Shown piece after piece: positions 27,412 through 36,614 of a stretch of 42,756 nucleotides of DNA. Origin of the DNA: a virus; IMG/VR virus record IMGVR_UViG_3300023176_002717, positions 1-42,756 of that record. The stretch is one strand, 5' to 3'. The translations under genes and the position numbers were made by a program. Numbering within the stretch: the stretch's first letter is position 1; each line of letters begins with the position of its first letter. Under the pieces are notes generated by a model. The model had not been told where the DNA came from, searched no databases, and saw nothing but the letters and a program-made list of their open reading frames with translations.

Positions 27412-29856
27412 TTAATCCTCACTAAACATTAGATTGTTATATTCAATCAGCTCTAATTGAACTGTCCCGTCATCTGCTGGGGTTTTTGCTGTAACTGTGA
27501 AGTCATAGTAATTCAAATCCTCATCAGTTCCAATAATAACACGGCTACCGAGCTGAGTTGGCACACTTGCTGCATGGTTAGCAACATAGGCCTTTGTTAC
27601 GTCAAAACCGTCTACCCAGAAATCACCGTTTGAGCCTTGGGTTATGGCGTATGGGCCGTGAACATTTCCGTTTCGGTCTGTTAGGTGTCCAAAGTATGAC
27701 ATGCCCTGCTCGAATGCTGGGCGCTCACTGAGTCTTAATTGTGTGCCGGATATTTCCAGTACCTCAGCGTCAGTGGTTGCATCATCATAAATGCAGGCCC
27801 AGCGAACACGATCACCGATATCAACAAGTAAGCCGTCATCCAGTACACGTTCCATTACCCGGCGGCGCTGATAGACTAATCGCCTAACCTCAAGCTCTGC
27901 CCGGTTGATTGCCTGCGTCTCATTCCTACACCCAGCCAAATCGATCTCAAGCGGTCGAGAACCAATGCCGCTTTCAAACGTCTTTGTGGTTGTGTTTATC
28001 CTGCGGTCAATGTGGCGCTCTTTATTGTCATCAGGATTAATATAGCTAAGCCTGATTGAGTCGTTTCCATTTGGTTTTTGTAGGTTGAATGACTGCGATG
28101 ATTCACTATTCCCAGCAATATTTCGGCGGTCGAATGTCTGAGTGACTGGCTTCTCCTCTTCCCGGAAGAATCGCCATATCTGCCCATCGCGGAACGCACC
28201 AACTCTGGCCACATTGCAAATAGTATGGATTCTCTGGCCAAACGAAATATTTATATCGTCAAAGCTGTAGTTAAAGCCTCTCAAGTCTGAGCTTAAACCG
28301 TCACTTACTTCATACAATGACTCTAAATCGAAAAGCTGTCTTGTTCTTGTTTCTCCAAACAGCCTGACAGCATCATCGAGAATAGCATCCGCAAACGATC
28401 GGTTGTTGCTATTGCGAGCTGTTATGGTGTCGGTTGATGAGTTGTAGGAGTGCTGAAGCCTTGTGGCTATCATTGATACCTCATCGTTTGACGCTATGTT
28501 GTCACGAAGCCTGTCTGCCCTATATTCTGTGTGAGCAATCGTAACCGCTCCGTCACCAACAACGGCAGATCCATCCGCAAGAGAGAATGCAGATTCAACA
28601 AACATCGCATCAGCTCCGTTAGGTATTCTGTTCTGAATGCGCCTAACTCTAAATCTATCAATTGTTGATGGTCTTACTATATCCTCAGTGATCGTTACTG
28701 AAGCGCCGCCAGGGATTCCACGCCCTTCTCCAGAAACAATAGCACCGGTATCAACATCTATCTCGTAATCAATAGTCTGAATAACGCCGCTTGCATTTCT
28801 TATTCCTTGTGGAAACTGGATATTAACAAGAAGATTGTTTGTCTCTCTGCATTGAAACCACGGAGACCAGCCATTTATGTCCTGATCTGATCTGCGCAGT
28901 TGAGAATAAACACTAACACCAGATGCATATACAGTTTCATCTGTTAATGTTCTGTTTGTCACCGTAAATGTGTAAACAATATCATTTACAACACTTCCAC
29001 TAGATGGATCGTTAATTCTTTCCACAGCCCTTGTGAACGAGCTGTATTCAAAGCTTCCTGTCTGAGATATTGAGGCTGAAGGATCAACCGTAAAAGCATT
29101 AGTGCTTGCAAGTTGTAATATCTGCTCAAACAATGCGTTCCCACCAAAACCACCAACATGAGCAGTGATTTTTACCGTATTAGTTGCAGCAAAAGCTCTG
29201 AAGAATATAACAGAGGCATTAATTTCATCAGGCGCCAAAATCTCTACGTTTGATGTTCCCTGTGCAGGGGTTGCATATTTGTTATCTGACGGCGGGGTTC
29301 CGTTTCCACTAAAAATTATGTCTGCCTGCTCAAGATCAGAGAATAAAGACTCACCAACTTTTGCAGCTTGGATGTCATAAGTTCCGACACCAACACAAAA
29401 ACCCTGTAGAAGTCTTTGTGAATTTCCCTGGAATCTATACCAGGGAGCCTGAATAACATCTGGGAAAGCTTGTATCTGACCCTTGATGTCTGGGATGCCC
29501 TCACCAGTTCTGGCTATGTTCGTCTGTCCGGACACTTGATTATTAGGTGATGTTCTTTGTACGCCTTGTGTGTTTGGTTTTTCCGGTCTTGGTAGTAGCG
29601 CAACTGTCACAATGGCAGTGATAACAGCAACGGCAACGGCGATGGTTACAGGGTCAGCACCATCCGGGCGGTGAATGGCATATACACAGTCACCGTCTTT
29701 CAGCTCATAATCAGGCTGGCAGGTTACAGAGTGGCCATTTAGGAATAGGTCAAAGCTGGAATCTTCTGGTAGGAAGTAAGCAGGAGTATCCCCCGGATTA
29801 GCCTGAAACCCAGTCTTATCGCCAGTCAGTCGGTCTACGATATAAACGCTAGTCAT
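27412..29856 (-). CDS. Tail tip protein, lambda J-like
   Basis: An 814-residue central tail-tip/host-specificity protein. The start at 29856 is preferred over a codon four residues upstream because it forms an ATGA overlap with the NlpC/P60 gene. Early part: ubiquitin-like region and a hydrophobic helix (VTIAVAVAVITAIVTVALL, about 73-90) followed by TGEGIPDIKGQIQAFPDVI, typical of phage-tail J/GTA-type tips. The middle and C-terminal parts are beta-rich (tail-hub domains), ending in QLELIEYNNLMF. It forms the baseplate-like hub with the proteins encoded upstream. It probably holds the fibre encoded next. Confidence 0.82.
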   Translation of the reverse strand: MTSVYIVDRLTGDKTGFQANPGDTPAYFLPEDSSFDLFLNGHSVTCQPDYELKDGDCVYAIHRPDGADPVTIAVAVAVITAIVTVALLPRPEKPNTQGVQRTSPNNQVSGQTNIARTGEGIPDIKGQIQAFPDVIQAPWYRFQGNSQRLLQGFCVGVGTYDIQAAKVGESLFSDLEQADIIFSGNGTPPSDNKYATPAQGTSNVEILAPDEINASVIFFRAFAATNTVKITAHVGGFGGNALFEQILQLASTNAFTVDPSASISQTGSFEYSSFTRAVERINDPSSGSVVNDIVYTFTVTNRTLTDETVYASGVSVYSQLRRSDQDINGWSPWFQCRETNNLLVNIQFPQGIRNASGVIQTIDYEIDVDTGAIVSGEGRGIPGGASVTITEDIVRPSTIDRFRVRRIQNRIPNGADAMFVESAFSLADGSAVVGDGAVTIAHTEYRADRLRDNIASNDEVSMIATRLQHSYNSSTDTITARNSNNRSFADAILDDAVRLFGETRTRQLFDLESLYEVSDGLSSDLRGFNYSFDDINISFGQRIHTICNVARVGAFRDGQIWRFFREEEKPVTQTFDRRNIAGNSESSQSFNLQKPNGNDSIRLSYINPDDNKERHIDRRINTTTKTFESGIGSRPLEIDLAGCRNETQAINRAELEVRRLVYQRRRVMERVLDDGLLVDIGDRVRWACIYDDATTDAEVLEISGTQLRLSERPAFEQGMSYFGHLTDRNGNVHGPYAITQGSNGDFWVDGFDVTKAYVANHAASVPTQLGSRVIIGTDEDLNYYDFTVTAKTPADDGTVQLELIEYNNLMFSED

Positions 29857-30251
29857 TCGCCGACCCACTTATAAAGCTTGATTTCTCCGCGATACAGTCG
29901 CCTAAATTGCGAGATCGTTTGATTTGCAACACGCCCGGTACCGCTCTCATTACCAAACGAATGAATAATGCGATTACCGATACGAACACCGACATGAGTA
30001 GCAAGGCCCTGAGAAAACGAAACAGCAACATAGCCACAGTCTGATTCAGACCACGACGAAACCTCTTGGTCAAATGCGCTTTGAATTGTAGCTGTTCCAT
30101 TTACATAACCTTCAATGTCGTCAAGGTTTATACCCTTTACCCTGCTGAAGAAATCAACCACCAGGCCCCAGCAATCAAAGCTTTTTGGGCCTTGTGCGAA
30201 CTTCTCCCACGGCTTTCCAATTACACTATCAACCCATTCTAATTCGTTCAT
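29853..30251 (-). CDS. NlpC/P60 peptidase, tail assembly (lambda K type)
   Basis: A 132-residue cysteine peptidase. The catalytic Cys27 is in SFDCWGLVVD, and His is in LATHVGVRIGN (about 85), followed by a third polar residue. It would cut peptidoglycan at DNA entry or process the tail tip. It lies between DUF1833-like and J-like genes as in many siphophages, overlapping both neighbours. Confidence 0.85.
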   Translation of the reverse strand: MNELEWVDSVIGKPWEKFAQGPKSFDCWGLVVDFFSRVKGINLDDIEGYVNGTATIQSAFDQEVSSWSESDCGYVAVSFSQGLATHVGVRIGNRIIHSFGNESGTGRVANQTISQFRRLYRGEIKLYKWVGE

Positions 30252-30733
30252 GTTGTCTCTAATCCAGGGAACAGGTCAATAGTATAAGGCCGGGCGACTC
30301 GATAGTTAATAGGGTTATCGTCAGATGCAACGATATTGACGTTTCGCGTAGTTATGCGAATCTCGCTGATAGTGAACTCAAACGCCTTTATTTCTCCGGT
30401 TGGGTATATCTCACGATAGATCAAGTTAGCCTGATTAAACCAATCAAAACCATCTATCTTTTTCAGCTCGGTTAATACTTCAGAGCCTATGCGACCAAGT
30501 CTGACATTGATAGAGCTTTGTTCTTGCTCGCGCTGGCTTGGCCTTGGCACTTCGAACTGAAGCGGCTGAAAGGTAAGTTGCTGGCCATCGATTGTGAATG
30601 TTTTATTCTCGACTTGATCTCTAACAAATCGCTTCGTTTCTATCTGCGGATGACTGATTTCGATAGTGATAAAGCGGATTGCTATCGGCTTCTGAGTATG
30701 AAACTGCCTGATCTGTACGTTTGTTTCGGCCAT
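30248..30733 (-). CDS. DUF1833-like minor tail protein
   Basis: A 161-residue beta-rich protein, with LTFQPLQFEVPRPSQ and INVRLGRIGSEVLTELKKIDGF, as in the DUF1833 family of tail-tip proteins found just before NlpC/P60 genes. It would be part of the tail tip complex. Overlaps with neighbours support co-translation. Confidence 0.75.
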   Translation of the reverse strand: MAETNVQIRQFHTQKPIAIRFITIEISHPQIETKRFVRDQVENKTFTIDGQQLTFQPLQFEVPRPSQREQEQSSINVRLGRIGSEVLTELKKIDGFDWFNQANLIYREIYPTGEIKAFEFTISEIRITTRNVNIVASDDNPINYRVARPYTIDLFPGLETT

Positions 30734-31761
30734 TACTCAACCCTCGAAGGATTAAGATCAATCAATTTAGAAGTTCCTGGGTCAGCATTTGCGGGAACTA
30801 CTGCATTGTTATTCGTTACAAGTGATATAGAGTCACCAGCATTGCTAAATTGGCAAGTGAACGAAAGTATTGATGTTTCAGGTGATGAGCCAACAGCTAG
30901 CGTCCTTACTCCATTGTAGTGAATATAAATGCTTCCACTACTCTCTACTTCAACGCCATAAGTAACATCACTTGTTAATCCAGATGCAATAGAAGTTACG
31001 CCACCGCCGGGAAGGTTGATATTAAGATCACCATTAATAAAGGTCATGATAAATATAACTGAGCTAAAATCAGTAGGGTCTGATGACTCAGAAATATAGA
31101 CCTGACTTGTTGATGATGGCAAATAGCTATTTGTTATAGTGTAGAAGCTTCCCCTCGGAATATTCACATTCCAAGCGCCCCCGCACAGTAATTGTGACGC
31201 TTCTGATGTATATGCAAACGAGTTCTCAACGGTTGGAGTTTCATTCTGCCCGGCCCCGGTCACGTTTATATCGAAAAGATATGTTGCTGATTCAAACTCC
31301 TGCCAGTCTCGATTCAATGCAATATCAAACAGCGAGTAGTCGGATGGCCCATACTCTTCACGGGCATCAAGAATAAACTGAGGGTCAACAGGTCTGACAA
31401 TGGATCGAGCAATAACACTGCATGAGTAGGTAAATGTATTTCCAGACTCCGATACTAGGTTTGGTATGCCATCCTCGGTGAAATGACACTCGTGAGTAAT
31501 AAGGCCCTGTTCTGTCTTGATTGGCATTTCAAAGTACAGGTTGCCGCTTTCAGTCGCAGCGACAAACCAAGCGTCAAAGTATTCAGTGTCCGGCTGATTG
31601 AACACCAGTCGAAAATCCCATACAACAGTGGTTTCATCTGTCAGTTTTTGGAAATATGGCGTACCAGATAGCGGCTGAGAACCAATGAACTGATTAGATA
31701 TAGTTCTCGATTTGCCGCTTTGTATTGCGTATCTAAGAGTTGAAGGGTAGTTAACGGCCAT
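30733..31761 (-). CDS. Minor tail protein, distal-tail candidate
   Basis: A 342-residue protein between tape measure and DUF1833-like genes. N-terminal 130 residues (beta-rich, with VVWDFRLVFNQPDTEYFDAWF) resemble a tail-tip or distal tail domain; residues 150-342 are Ser-, Thr- and Asn-rich beta strands that could be a carbohydrate-binding or adhesion domain. Position matches the distal tail protein (lambda M/L place). The overlap with neighbours is one base. Confidence 0.62.
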   Translation of the reverse strand: MAVNYPSTLRYAIQSGKSRTISNQFIGSQPLSGTPYFQKLTDETTVVWDFRLVFNQPDTEYFDAWFVAATESGNLYFEMPIKTEQGLITHECHFTEDGIPNLVSESGNTFTYSCSVIARSIVRPVDPQFILDAREEYGPSDYSLFDIALNRDWQEFESATYLFDINVTGAGQNETPTVENSFAYTSEASQLLCGGAWNVNIPRGSFYTITNSYLPSSTSQVYISESSDPTDFSSVIFIMTFINGDLNINLPGGGVTSIASGLTSDVTYGVEVESSGSIYIHYNGVRTLAVGSSPETSILSFTCQFSNAGDSISLVTNNNAVVPANADPGTSKLIDLNPSRVE

Positions 31762-33191
31762 TATGAAGTCCTCCTTGGCAGAGTGTAAGACCCTTCTAGA
31801 GTTCTAGACACTCTTCCGCCTTCTGCGATATCAGTGATCAGCATGTCAACCGTAAGAACATTGTCATTTACTGACTGGCTTACATTTACAGACGCCTGAG
31901 CGTTGTTATTCACCACAACATTAACTTGAGGCATGTTCGTACCCGATGCAGCTTGAGAGCTGTTAGAGACATTCCCGTTTTGATCTGGAATGAGGTATTG
32001 ACGACCGCCGGAAGTGAAAAGTTCCGGGCCTGTCTCGTTTACTCGGTATGGAGTGCCAGCAGATACCGGGCCGCCCGTTTGCCTTCCGGTGAATGTTTGG
32101 GCAACACCAACACCAGCAGCGATACCAGCTGACGCATAACCTAAAGCTGTCACCCTGGCCGATAATGTACCTGTTGGGTCAAGTGTAAGCGCCTGGGCCG
32201 CTGCCTGCTGTGTACTAACGATAATATTTGCAACAGCAAGCGCTTGGTTAGCAAGAAATATAGCCTTACCAAGTGCTGACTGCTCAGCTCCCACAACAGA
32301 AACAAGATTTGTGAGCTGTGAGCCAAGTTGAGCGTAAGCAGAAACCTCCATCTGGCGAGCGCGAAGGCGTTTGTTTATTTCATCCTGCTCAGCCTTTGTT
32401 CTTGCAGCGTCAGCTCTTTGTCTGTCCTGCTCGGCCTGCTGCTCAAGCGCACTGCGATTCATATATAGCTGTGCCAGCCTTTCTCCTTCTGGGTCTGCAC
32501 CAGCATCAGCGCCTAGAACAGTTTCGCCTTCATTTTGAATATCAAGCCTGCGCTGCTCAAGCACTGCAAGCGCCTCGTTGTTTCTTATCTGCTCTTTTTC
32601 TAGCTCTGTTATTTTCTCTAGGTTTTCTTGTTCTTTTCTTCTTCTCTGTAGTCCAGTTACAGCACGGCCGCCGATCTTGTCCGGTATGTTTTGCAGACGC
32701 TCTATCTCATTAGCGTTTTCTCTGATTGTTGCCGTGAGAGTTTCTATTGATCCGGTAACAACCTCAAGCCTAACGGATTTCAGGTTAGATATTGTCTCAT
32801 CAATAGTGCTGTTGAATTTTTGCGTTTCTTCGTCAGCGCCAATTATTGAATTAATAAACGGGCCAGCAAGTGAGGCGGTAATACCAGCAATAGCACCAGC
32901 AAGAGGGAATCCAAGTACGAAACCAAGGTCAGCAGCCTGGAATGCGAATGCCTGCGCAGCATTCCCGCCATTTTGAATCTGACCAACAAGCTGTTCAATC
33001 TGGACGCCTGCCATGCCAGCCTTGCGCCCGAAGTTGCCCATAGTGACATTGGCCGACTTTACAGCCTTGTCAGTCTTGGCAAACTCAGCATTCATTGACG
33101 CCGTGGTTTTTACTACCTGTTTCTCGGCAGAGATTAGCCCGTCAGTTCTGGCGTCAACCTCATAAAAAATAGTACCAGCATTCTCAGCCAT
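31761..33191 (-). CDS. Tape measure protein (short)
   Basis: A 476-residue protein. Residues 1-120 are helical with a Gly/Ala hydrophobic segment (FVLGFPLAGAIAGITASLAG). 130-300 is a charged coiled coil (RRRKEQENLEKITELEKEQIR). Residues 330-360 are again hydrophobic, and the C-terminus is Asn/Ser-rich. It ends just before the tail tip genes and follows the assembly-chaperone position, as tape measures do. At about 0.15 nm per residue it implies a tail near 70 nm. Confidence 0.82.
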   Translation of the reverse strand: MAENAGTIFYEVDARTDGLISAEKQVVKTTASMNAEFAKTDKAVKSANVTMGNFGRKAGMAGVQIEQLVGQIQNGGNAAQAFAFQAADLGFVLGFPLAGAIAGITASLAGPFINSIIGADEETQKFNSTIDETISNLKSVRLEVVTGSIETLTATIRENANEIERLQNIPDKIGGRAVTGLQRRRKEQENLEKITELEKEQIRNNEALAVLEQRRLDIQNEGETVLGADAGADPEGERLAQLYMNRSALEQQAEQDRQRADAARTKAEQDEINKRLRARQMEVSAYAQLGSQLTNLVSVVGAEQSALGKAIFLANQALAVANIIVSTQQAAAQALTLDPTGTLSARVTALGYASAGIAAGVGVAQTFTGRQTGGPVSAGTPYRVNETGPELFTSGGRQYLIPDQNGNVSNSSQAASGTNMPQVNVVVNNNAQASVNVSQSVNDNVLTVDMLITDIAEGGRVSRTLEGSYTLPRRTS

Positions 33192-33744
33192 CTTTATTAG
33201 CCCTCAACTGATCCATTTTATCCAGAAAATCATTGGCCTTCTCAGGCGTGAAGTCGTCACGATCTGGGTATTTTGATTTCATGATTGCCTGAAACTCGTG
33301 CATTGTCATATTCCACACGGTTTCGGTTTCTAGTCCGAAATGAGAAACCCCAGCGGCCACGTAGTCAATAGGGTTAAACTCTGGGTTTTCTGATCCTGAT
33401 TTCTTTGGCTTCTCGTCACCAAGTAGGCCGTTTCTAAGCAGAGAGAAAGCAAGGATACATTGTTCTGAATCAGGAACTAAACCAGGAACAAACACCAGGG
33501 ACTCACCAACAGGCACGTTATATCCAAACAACTCATAGTAAGTATCCATAGCATAATCAACCATGGATCTATCAAGAATTAGCCCGGCTGCTGATATCTG
33601 CCTGTCTTTGTCGTTGCTTTGTAGGTCTCTCCATAATTCGAACACATCACCCATATCAGCGAGCGCGCGAAAAGAAGGCCGAAAGGTGAACTCTCGACCG
33701 TCATCTGTATGGATTCCAACCTCACCAGCGGCAAGGTTAGCCAT
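33184..33744 (-). CDS. Tail assembly chaperone candidate (DUF6246-like)
   Basis: A 186-residue protein directly upstream of the tape measure, overlapping it by 8 bases. It contains GDVFELWRDLQSNDKDR and a C-terminal YPDRDDFTPEKANDFLDKM helix, as in a family I recall as DUF6246. In siphophages this slot is usually two genes joined by a frameshift (G/GT); here a single gene appears to do the job and I see no convincing slippery site. Confidence 0.62.
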   Translation of the reverse strand: MANLAAGEVGIHTDDGREFTFRPSFRALADMGDVFELWRDLQSNDKDRQISAAGLILDRSMVDYAMDTYYELFGYNVPVGESLVFVPGLVPDSEQCILAFSLLRNGLLGDEKPKKSGSENPEFNPIDYVAAGVSHFGLETETVWNMTMHEFQAIMKSKYPDRDDFTPEKANDFLDKMDQLRANKDG

Positions 33745-34088
33745 TAGATCACCAGAATGGCAGCTTCTACGCCAGTCCCGCCAGTCAGTGCAATATCACC
33801 TTGAAGGTATGCGCGAATAGTGCCAAGTTGAATAGTCTCAGATCCGTTTGCTGTCACTGTCAACTGAATGCCACCACTGACATCAATGGGGCCAATGCCT
33901 GGGCAGTTTTCAGTAGTGCCGCCTGAGCCATCAATAGTGACCGTAACATCAGATCCGGTTGTGTTTTGCATGATCAGAATTTCAGTGCGAAGCGGATCAA
34001 AAACAAAATCATCTGTACCAGTAAGCGTGGTGAAAGTTAAAGCATCAACTCCCCCGCGACCTAAATTACTTTTTGCTACTGTAGCCAT
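33744..34088 (-). CDS. Hypothetical virion protein, decoration-like
   Basis: A 114-residue beta-sandwich-like protein, Gly-, Thr- and Val-rich (SDVTVTIDGSGGTTENCPG, SGGIQLTVTANGSETIQL), with no charge clusters. Placed between tail tube and chaperone candidates. Such small strand-rich proteins often decorate tails or capsids. The role is inferred from composition and place. Confidence 0.55.
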   Translation of the reverse strand: MATVAKSNLGRGGVDALTFTTLTGTDDFVFDPLRTEILIMQNTTGSDVTVTIDGSGGTTENCPGIGPIDVSGGIQLTVTANGSETIQLGTIRAYLQGDIALTGGTGVEAAILVI

Positions 34089-34098
34089 GATTCACTCC

Positions 34099-34563
34099 TT
34101 AAACGCTAGTCGCTGAAATTGTACCGCTACTGGTAGCCTCGAAGCTGTAGCTGATTGCTCCGTCCACAGCACCCTCATTTGACCATGATGTGATCTGGTA
34201 GCAGCCCTCGGTGCGCAGTACGCCGCCGGAAGAATTAGGGCGCTCTAAACGCAAATACAATTTAGACTCGGTGTCACCCTCTGCGCCAGGATTGTATGAG
34301 AACAAATCAAGTCGATCGATCAACGGGCCTTGAGTCGCACCGCTTCGAGTATCAGTAAAGCCAGAAAAGCTTACTGTCTCATTGCGCAGAGTCTCTAAGA
34401 ACTCATTCCAGCCGTTTGAGTTATCATCTGTAACATCGGTGTTGCTGATAGTTAGTGATCGGTTTTTCGTTGTTACCGCACCAAGGCGCTCATAGTTTGC
34501 ACCGTCATCGAACGATACAGACAACTGAAGCAACTGGCCTGAACTTTTGCCATTAGCAGCCAT
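34099..34563 (-). CDS. Major tail tube protein
   Basis: A 154-residue protein of the TP901-1-type tail tube fold: LLQLSVSFDDGANYERLGAV at the front, then LTISNTDVTDDNSNGWNEFL and an RTEGCYQITSWSNEGAVDG hairpin, ending in beta strands. It polymerises around the tape measure into the tail tube. It is located between the tail terminator and the chaperone candidate, the expected order. Confidence 0.8.
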   Translation of the reverse strand: MAANGKSSGQLLQLSVSFDDGANYERLGAVTTKNRSLTISNTDVTDDNSNGWNEFLETLRNETVSFSGFTDTRSGATQGPLIDRLDLFSYNPGAEGDTESKLYLRLERPNSSGGVLRTEGCYQITSWSNEGAVDGAISYSFEATSSGTISATSV

Positions 34564-34564
34564 T

Positions 34565-34978
34565 TTATATTCCCTCTGATCGGGTTGTTAGGCATTCCAC
34601 ATTCAAAGCGAATGATTTGCGCCCGTCATTAAATTGTCTAAAGGGCATTATATCCCCGACGATATTAAAATGAAAGATTGGCATAGTTGTTGCAGATTGT
34701 CTAATGGTTGCAGCTGGGATCAGGTAAGACTTAATAGCCTCGATATGCCTGCGCGGCTCAATTACATTGCCGTCTTTTGTTCCTGTTACGGTGATCTCTA
34801 CAACAGGCGATCCCAATTCAATATTGGTATTGCCGCCGCGAGAAACTAGAGTGATGTTTGGGCGCTCTGGATCGGTGTCGTCAAAGAACTCAAGATCAAC
34901 CTTATAGCCGTCAGTGAATCCACCGTCAGTCAGATAGTTCATTAGATATTCTGTAACTGGTAGCTGAGGCACTGTCAT
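34565..34978 (-). CDS. Tail terminator protein
   Basis: A 137-residue protein with features of DUF4128/lambda U-type terminators: PVTEYLMNYLTDGGF at the front, a central beta sheet (NIELGSPVVEITVTG) and a C-terminal strand FALNVECLTTRSEGI. It caps the tail tube and joins it to the head. It precedes the tail tube and overlaps the gp10-like gene by 4 bases. Confidence 0.68.
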   Translation of the reverse strand: MTVPQLPVTEYLMNYLTDGGFTDGYKVDLEFFDDTDPERPNITLVSRGGNTNIELGSPVVEITVTGTKDGNVIEPRRHIEAIKSYLIPAATIRQSATTMPIFHFNIVGDIMPFRQFNDGRKSFALNVECLTTRSEGI

Positions 34979-35337
34979 ACCTTATAGCTCCTCTTTATGA
35001 TCTGCTGTATAGCTTCTTTTCCGTCACGCTCGAAACCTTTTCTAAGGAATTCTGACTCAGCGCCCGGTTTCTGCCAGTTCTTTTCACCGCCGTCATGCAC
35101 ATATGCAGCGTAAGCAGCGGTGTACCCAGCCCGGCCAATGAATCCATTGGAGTCGTTTTTTATCTCCATGAACCTTGAGTTAACCAGGTTACTGGTATCC
35201 ACCGGGGTTAATAGTACGGCGTAGTTCTGCCCGGTGATCAGTATTTCCGTTACGGTCTTTCGGGTAAGGTCGCCGCGAATATTGCCGATAAGCTTCGACA
35301 TATTGCCTTTCACCTGATTCACGCCCTTAACTGGCAT
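34975..35337 (-). CDS. Head-tail joining protein, HK97 gp10-like
   Basis: A 120-residue protein. The pattern TPVDTSNLVNSRFMEI...GRAGYTAAYAAYVHDGG and KGFERDGKEAIQQIIKRSYK is the HK97 gp10 family (tail completion) signature. It sits between head closure and tail terminator genes, as expected. Confidence 0.82.
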   Translation of the reverse strand: MPVKGVNQVKGNMSKLIGNIRGDLTRKTVTEILITGQNYAVLLTPVDTSNLVNSRFMEIKNDSNGFIGRAGYTAAYAAYVHDGGEKNWQKPGAESEFLRKGFERDGKEAIQQIIKRSYKV

Positions 35338-35684
35338 TAGACCATCACCGTCACATCAGGCCTGCCCAGTCCACGTTGAACGCGCTTTACGTTCTCGACT
35401 CGCACAATCTCTGCATCACTACCCGGATCAGGCATATCAGTATGAACACCAAGCATTACTCGGTCATTGCGCTTTATTTGGCCAGGGTCAGCGGTCACAT
35501 AGAATACAAACTTAGGAATGAACTCAATACCATTGGAATCAACGGCTGATTTATTGTCTGTCGAGTAGTTGCAGCGCACAGTGAAAGGCGCTCCATAGAT
35601 CGGCGTATTGTATCCAGGCGTAGTTCCAGTGAAAGGCCAGACTGTTAGCCTGTCTCTATGGAATCTGGTTGCGGTTCTGCTCAT
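35337..35684 (-). CDS. Head closure protein candidate
   Basis: A 115-residue beta-rich protein (RDRLTVWPFTGTTPGYNTPIYG at the front; IVRVENVKRVQRGLGRPDVTVMV at the end), in the slot of HK97 gp9/SPP1 gp16-type head closure proteins. It overlaps the preceding adaptor gene by 29 bases. Family assigned mainly from gene order. Confidence 0.66.
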   Translation of the reverse strand: MSRTATRFHRDRLTVWPFTGTTPGYNTPIYGAPFTVRCNYSTDNKSAVDSNGIEFIPKFVFYVTADPGQIKRNDRVMLGVHTDMPDPGSDAEIVRVENVKRVQRGLGRPDVTVMV

Positions 35685-36096
35685 AGATTGGGCCTCGGTT
35701 TTCGTAAGTTGGGCCTGATACGCCGATAAACAGATTTACGCCACCAGGGTCGCCCATTACATCAATGACGCACTGACCAGCTACGCCAAGAGTCTGTAAA
35801 AACAAACCATGCGCGTATTTGTCAATGCCACGGCGATTTGCTTTATCCAGTGTGATTGCGTCACCATTGGCGCTGCGTGTCGATGTTTCGTTACTCTCGG
35901 TAATAACCTCGAAGTTAAAGGCAACCCCGGCAAGTTTAGCGCACTCCTGAAGTGAATCTGGCACGTTATTTGCGTCAAGGCACATATCAGCCTGATCAAC
36001 CAATGCAATCAGCGCAGTTATTTTGCGGTCAGAAAACCCTTCGGATAAATCCGGGTACTCTTCGCGCACATCGGATACGGTAATTGTAACGGCCAT
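35656..36096 (-). CDS. Head-tail adaptor protein
   Basis: A 146-residue protein. Alpha-helical N-terminal half (VSDVREEYPDLSEGFSDRKIT and LIALVDQADMCLD), then GAKxA-like variants, as in phage connector (HK97 gp6/DUF7370-like) adaptors that bind under the portal. The C-terminus is Gly-, Pro- and Asn-rich. Order with the following closure protein supports it. Confidence 0.66.
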   Translation of the reverse strand: MAVTITVSDVREEYPDLSEGFSDRKITALIALVDQADMCLDANNVPDSLQECAKLAGVAFNFEVITESNETSTRSANGDAITLDKANRRGIDKYAHGLFLQTLGVAGQCVIDVMGDPGGVNLFIGVSGPTYENRGPIYEQNRNQIP

Positions 36097-36329
36097 TATT
36101 TATCTGCCTTCTCTTGCGCTGCCTTGGCTTGCTTGTCGCGTGTCTTAGACCACATAGCAGAACCAGTGATAGCTGGCTGGGCCAGTACGTTAACAACCAC
36201 AGAGTTCAATACTGATGAATCACCAAGCAAAGAAGCAGCGATAATAACAGCAATTGCAATCAGGAAGTTACAGGCCGTGGCCATCATGTGCATTTTGTAC
36301 GTGCGGCTATTCATTGGGTTCATTTTCAT
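36096..36329 (-). CDS. Small membrane protein, holin candidate 1
   Basis: A 77-residue protein with one or two hydrophobic helices (NFLIAIAVIIAASLL, then VVVNVLAQPAIT) and a Lys-rich C-terminal tail (RDKQAKAAQEKADK), a typical holin look. It is preceded by GGAGG. It overlaps the next membrane gene by 23 bases. The lysis genes at the left end have no obvious holin. Confidence 0.55.
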   Translation of the reverse strand: MKMNPMNSRTYKMHMMATACNFLIAIAVIIAASLLGDSSVLNSVVVNVLAQPAITGSAMWSKTRDKQAKAAQEKADK

Positions 36330-36612
36330 TAACCTCCAGCTTAATGGCTTTCATATTGTTTTCTCGGACTCGCTCTTTGTAGTTAAGGTAGCCAAGTAAT
36401 AGCGATCCTCCAGCAATAAGCACAGTCATGGCAGTAAGGCATAGACCAATAACCTGAAGCCAGTCTATTGGCGATGCCATGGATGCAGCGCCAACACCAA
36501 CACCTCCAACAGCAGCTTTTAATCCAGAGCTATGCTGCACAACCTCGGTAATGCTTCCTGTATGGCTAGCTACGTCTGTTATTTGGTGATTCATCCCTTG
36601 ATGCGCGCTCAT
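36307..36612 (-). CDS. Small membrane protein, holin candidate 2
   Basis: A 101-residue protein with a polar N-terminus, a hydrophobic helix (WLQVIGLCLTAMTVLIAGGSLLLGYL, about 52-77) and a charged C-terminus, similar to single-span or T7-type holins (class II/III). It overlaps the previous candidate, so the two may be a holin/antiholin pair. No experimental or sequence-family proof. Confidence 0.55.
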   Translation of the reverse strand: MSAHQGMNHQITDVASHTGSITEVVQHSSGLKAAVGGVGVGAASMASPIDWLQVIGLCLTAMTVLIAGGSLLLGYLNYKERVRENNMKAIKLEVNENEPNE

Positions 36613-36614
36613 AT

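Noticed and set aside
32318-32713. A 131-residue plus-strand frame opposite the tape measure gene
   Set aside because: Shadow of Glu/Gln/Arg-rich coiled-coil codons; strongly biased composition, no ribosome-binding site and antisense to a supported gene.
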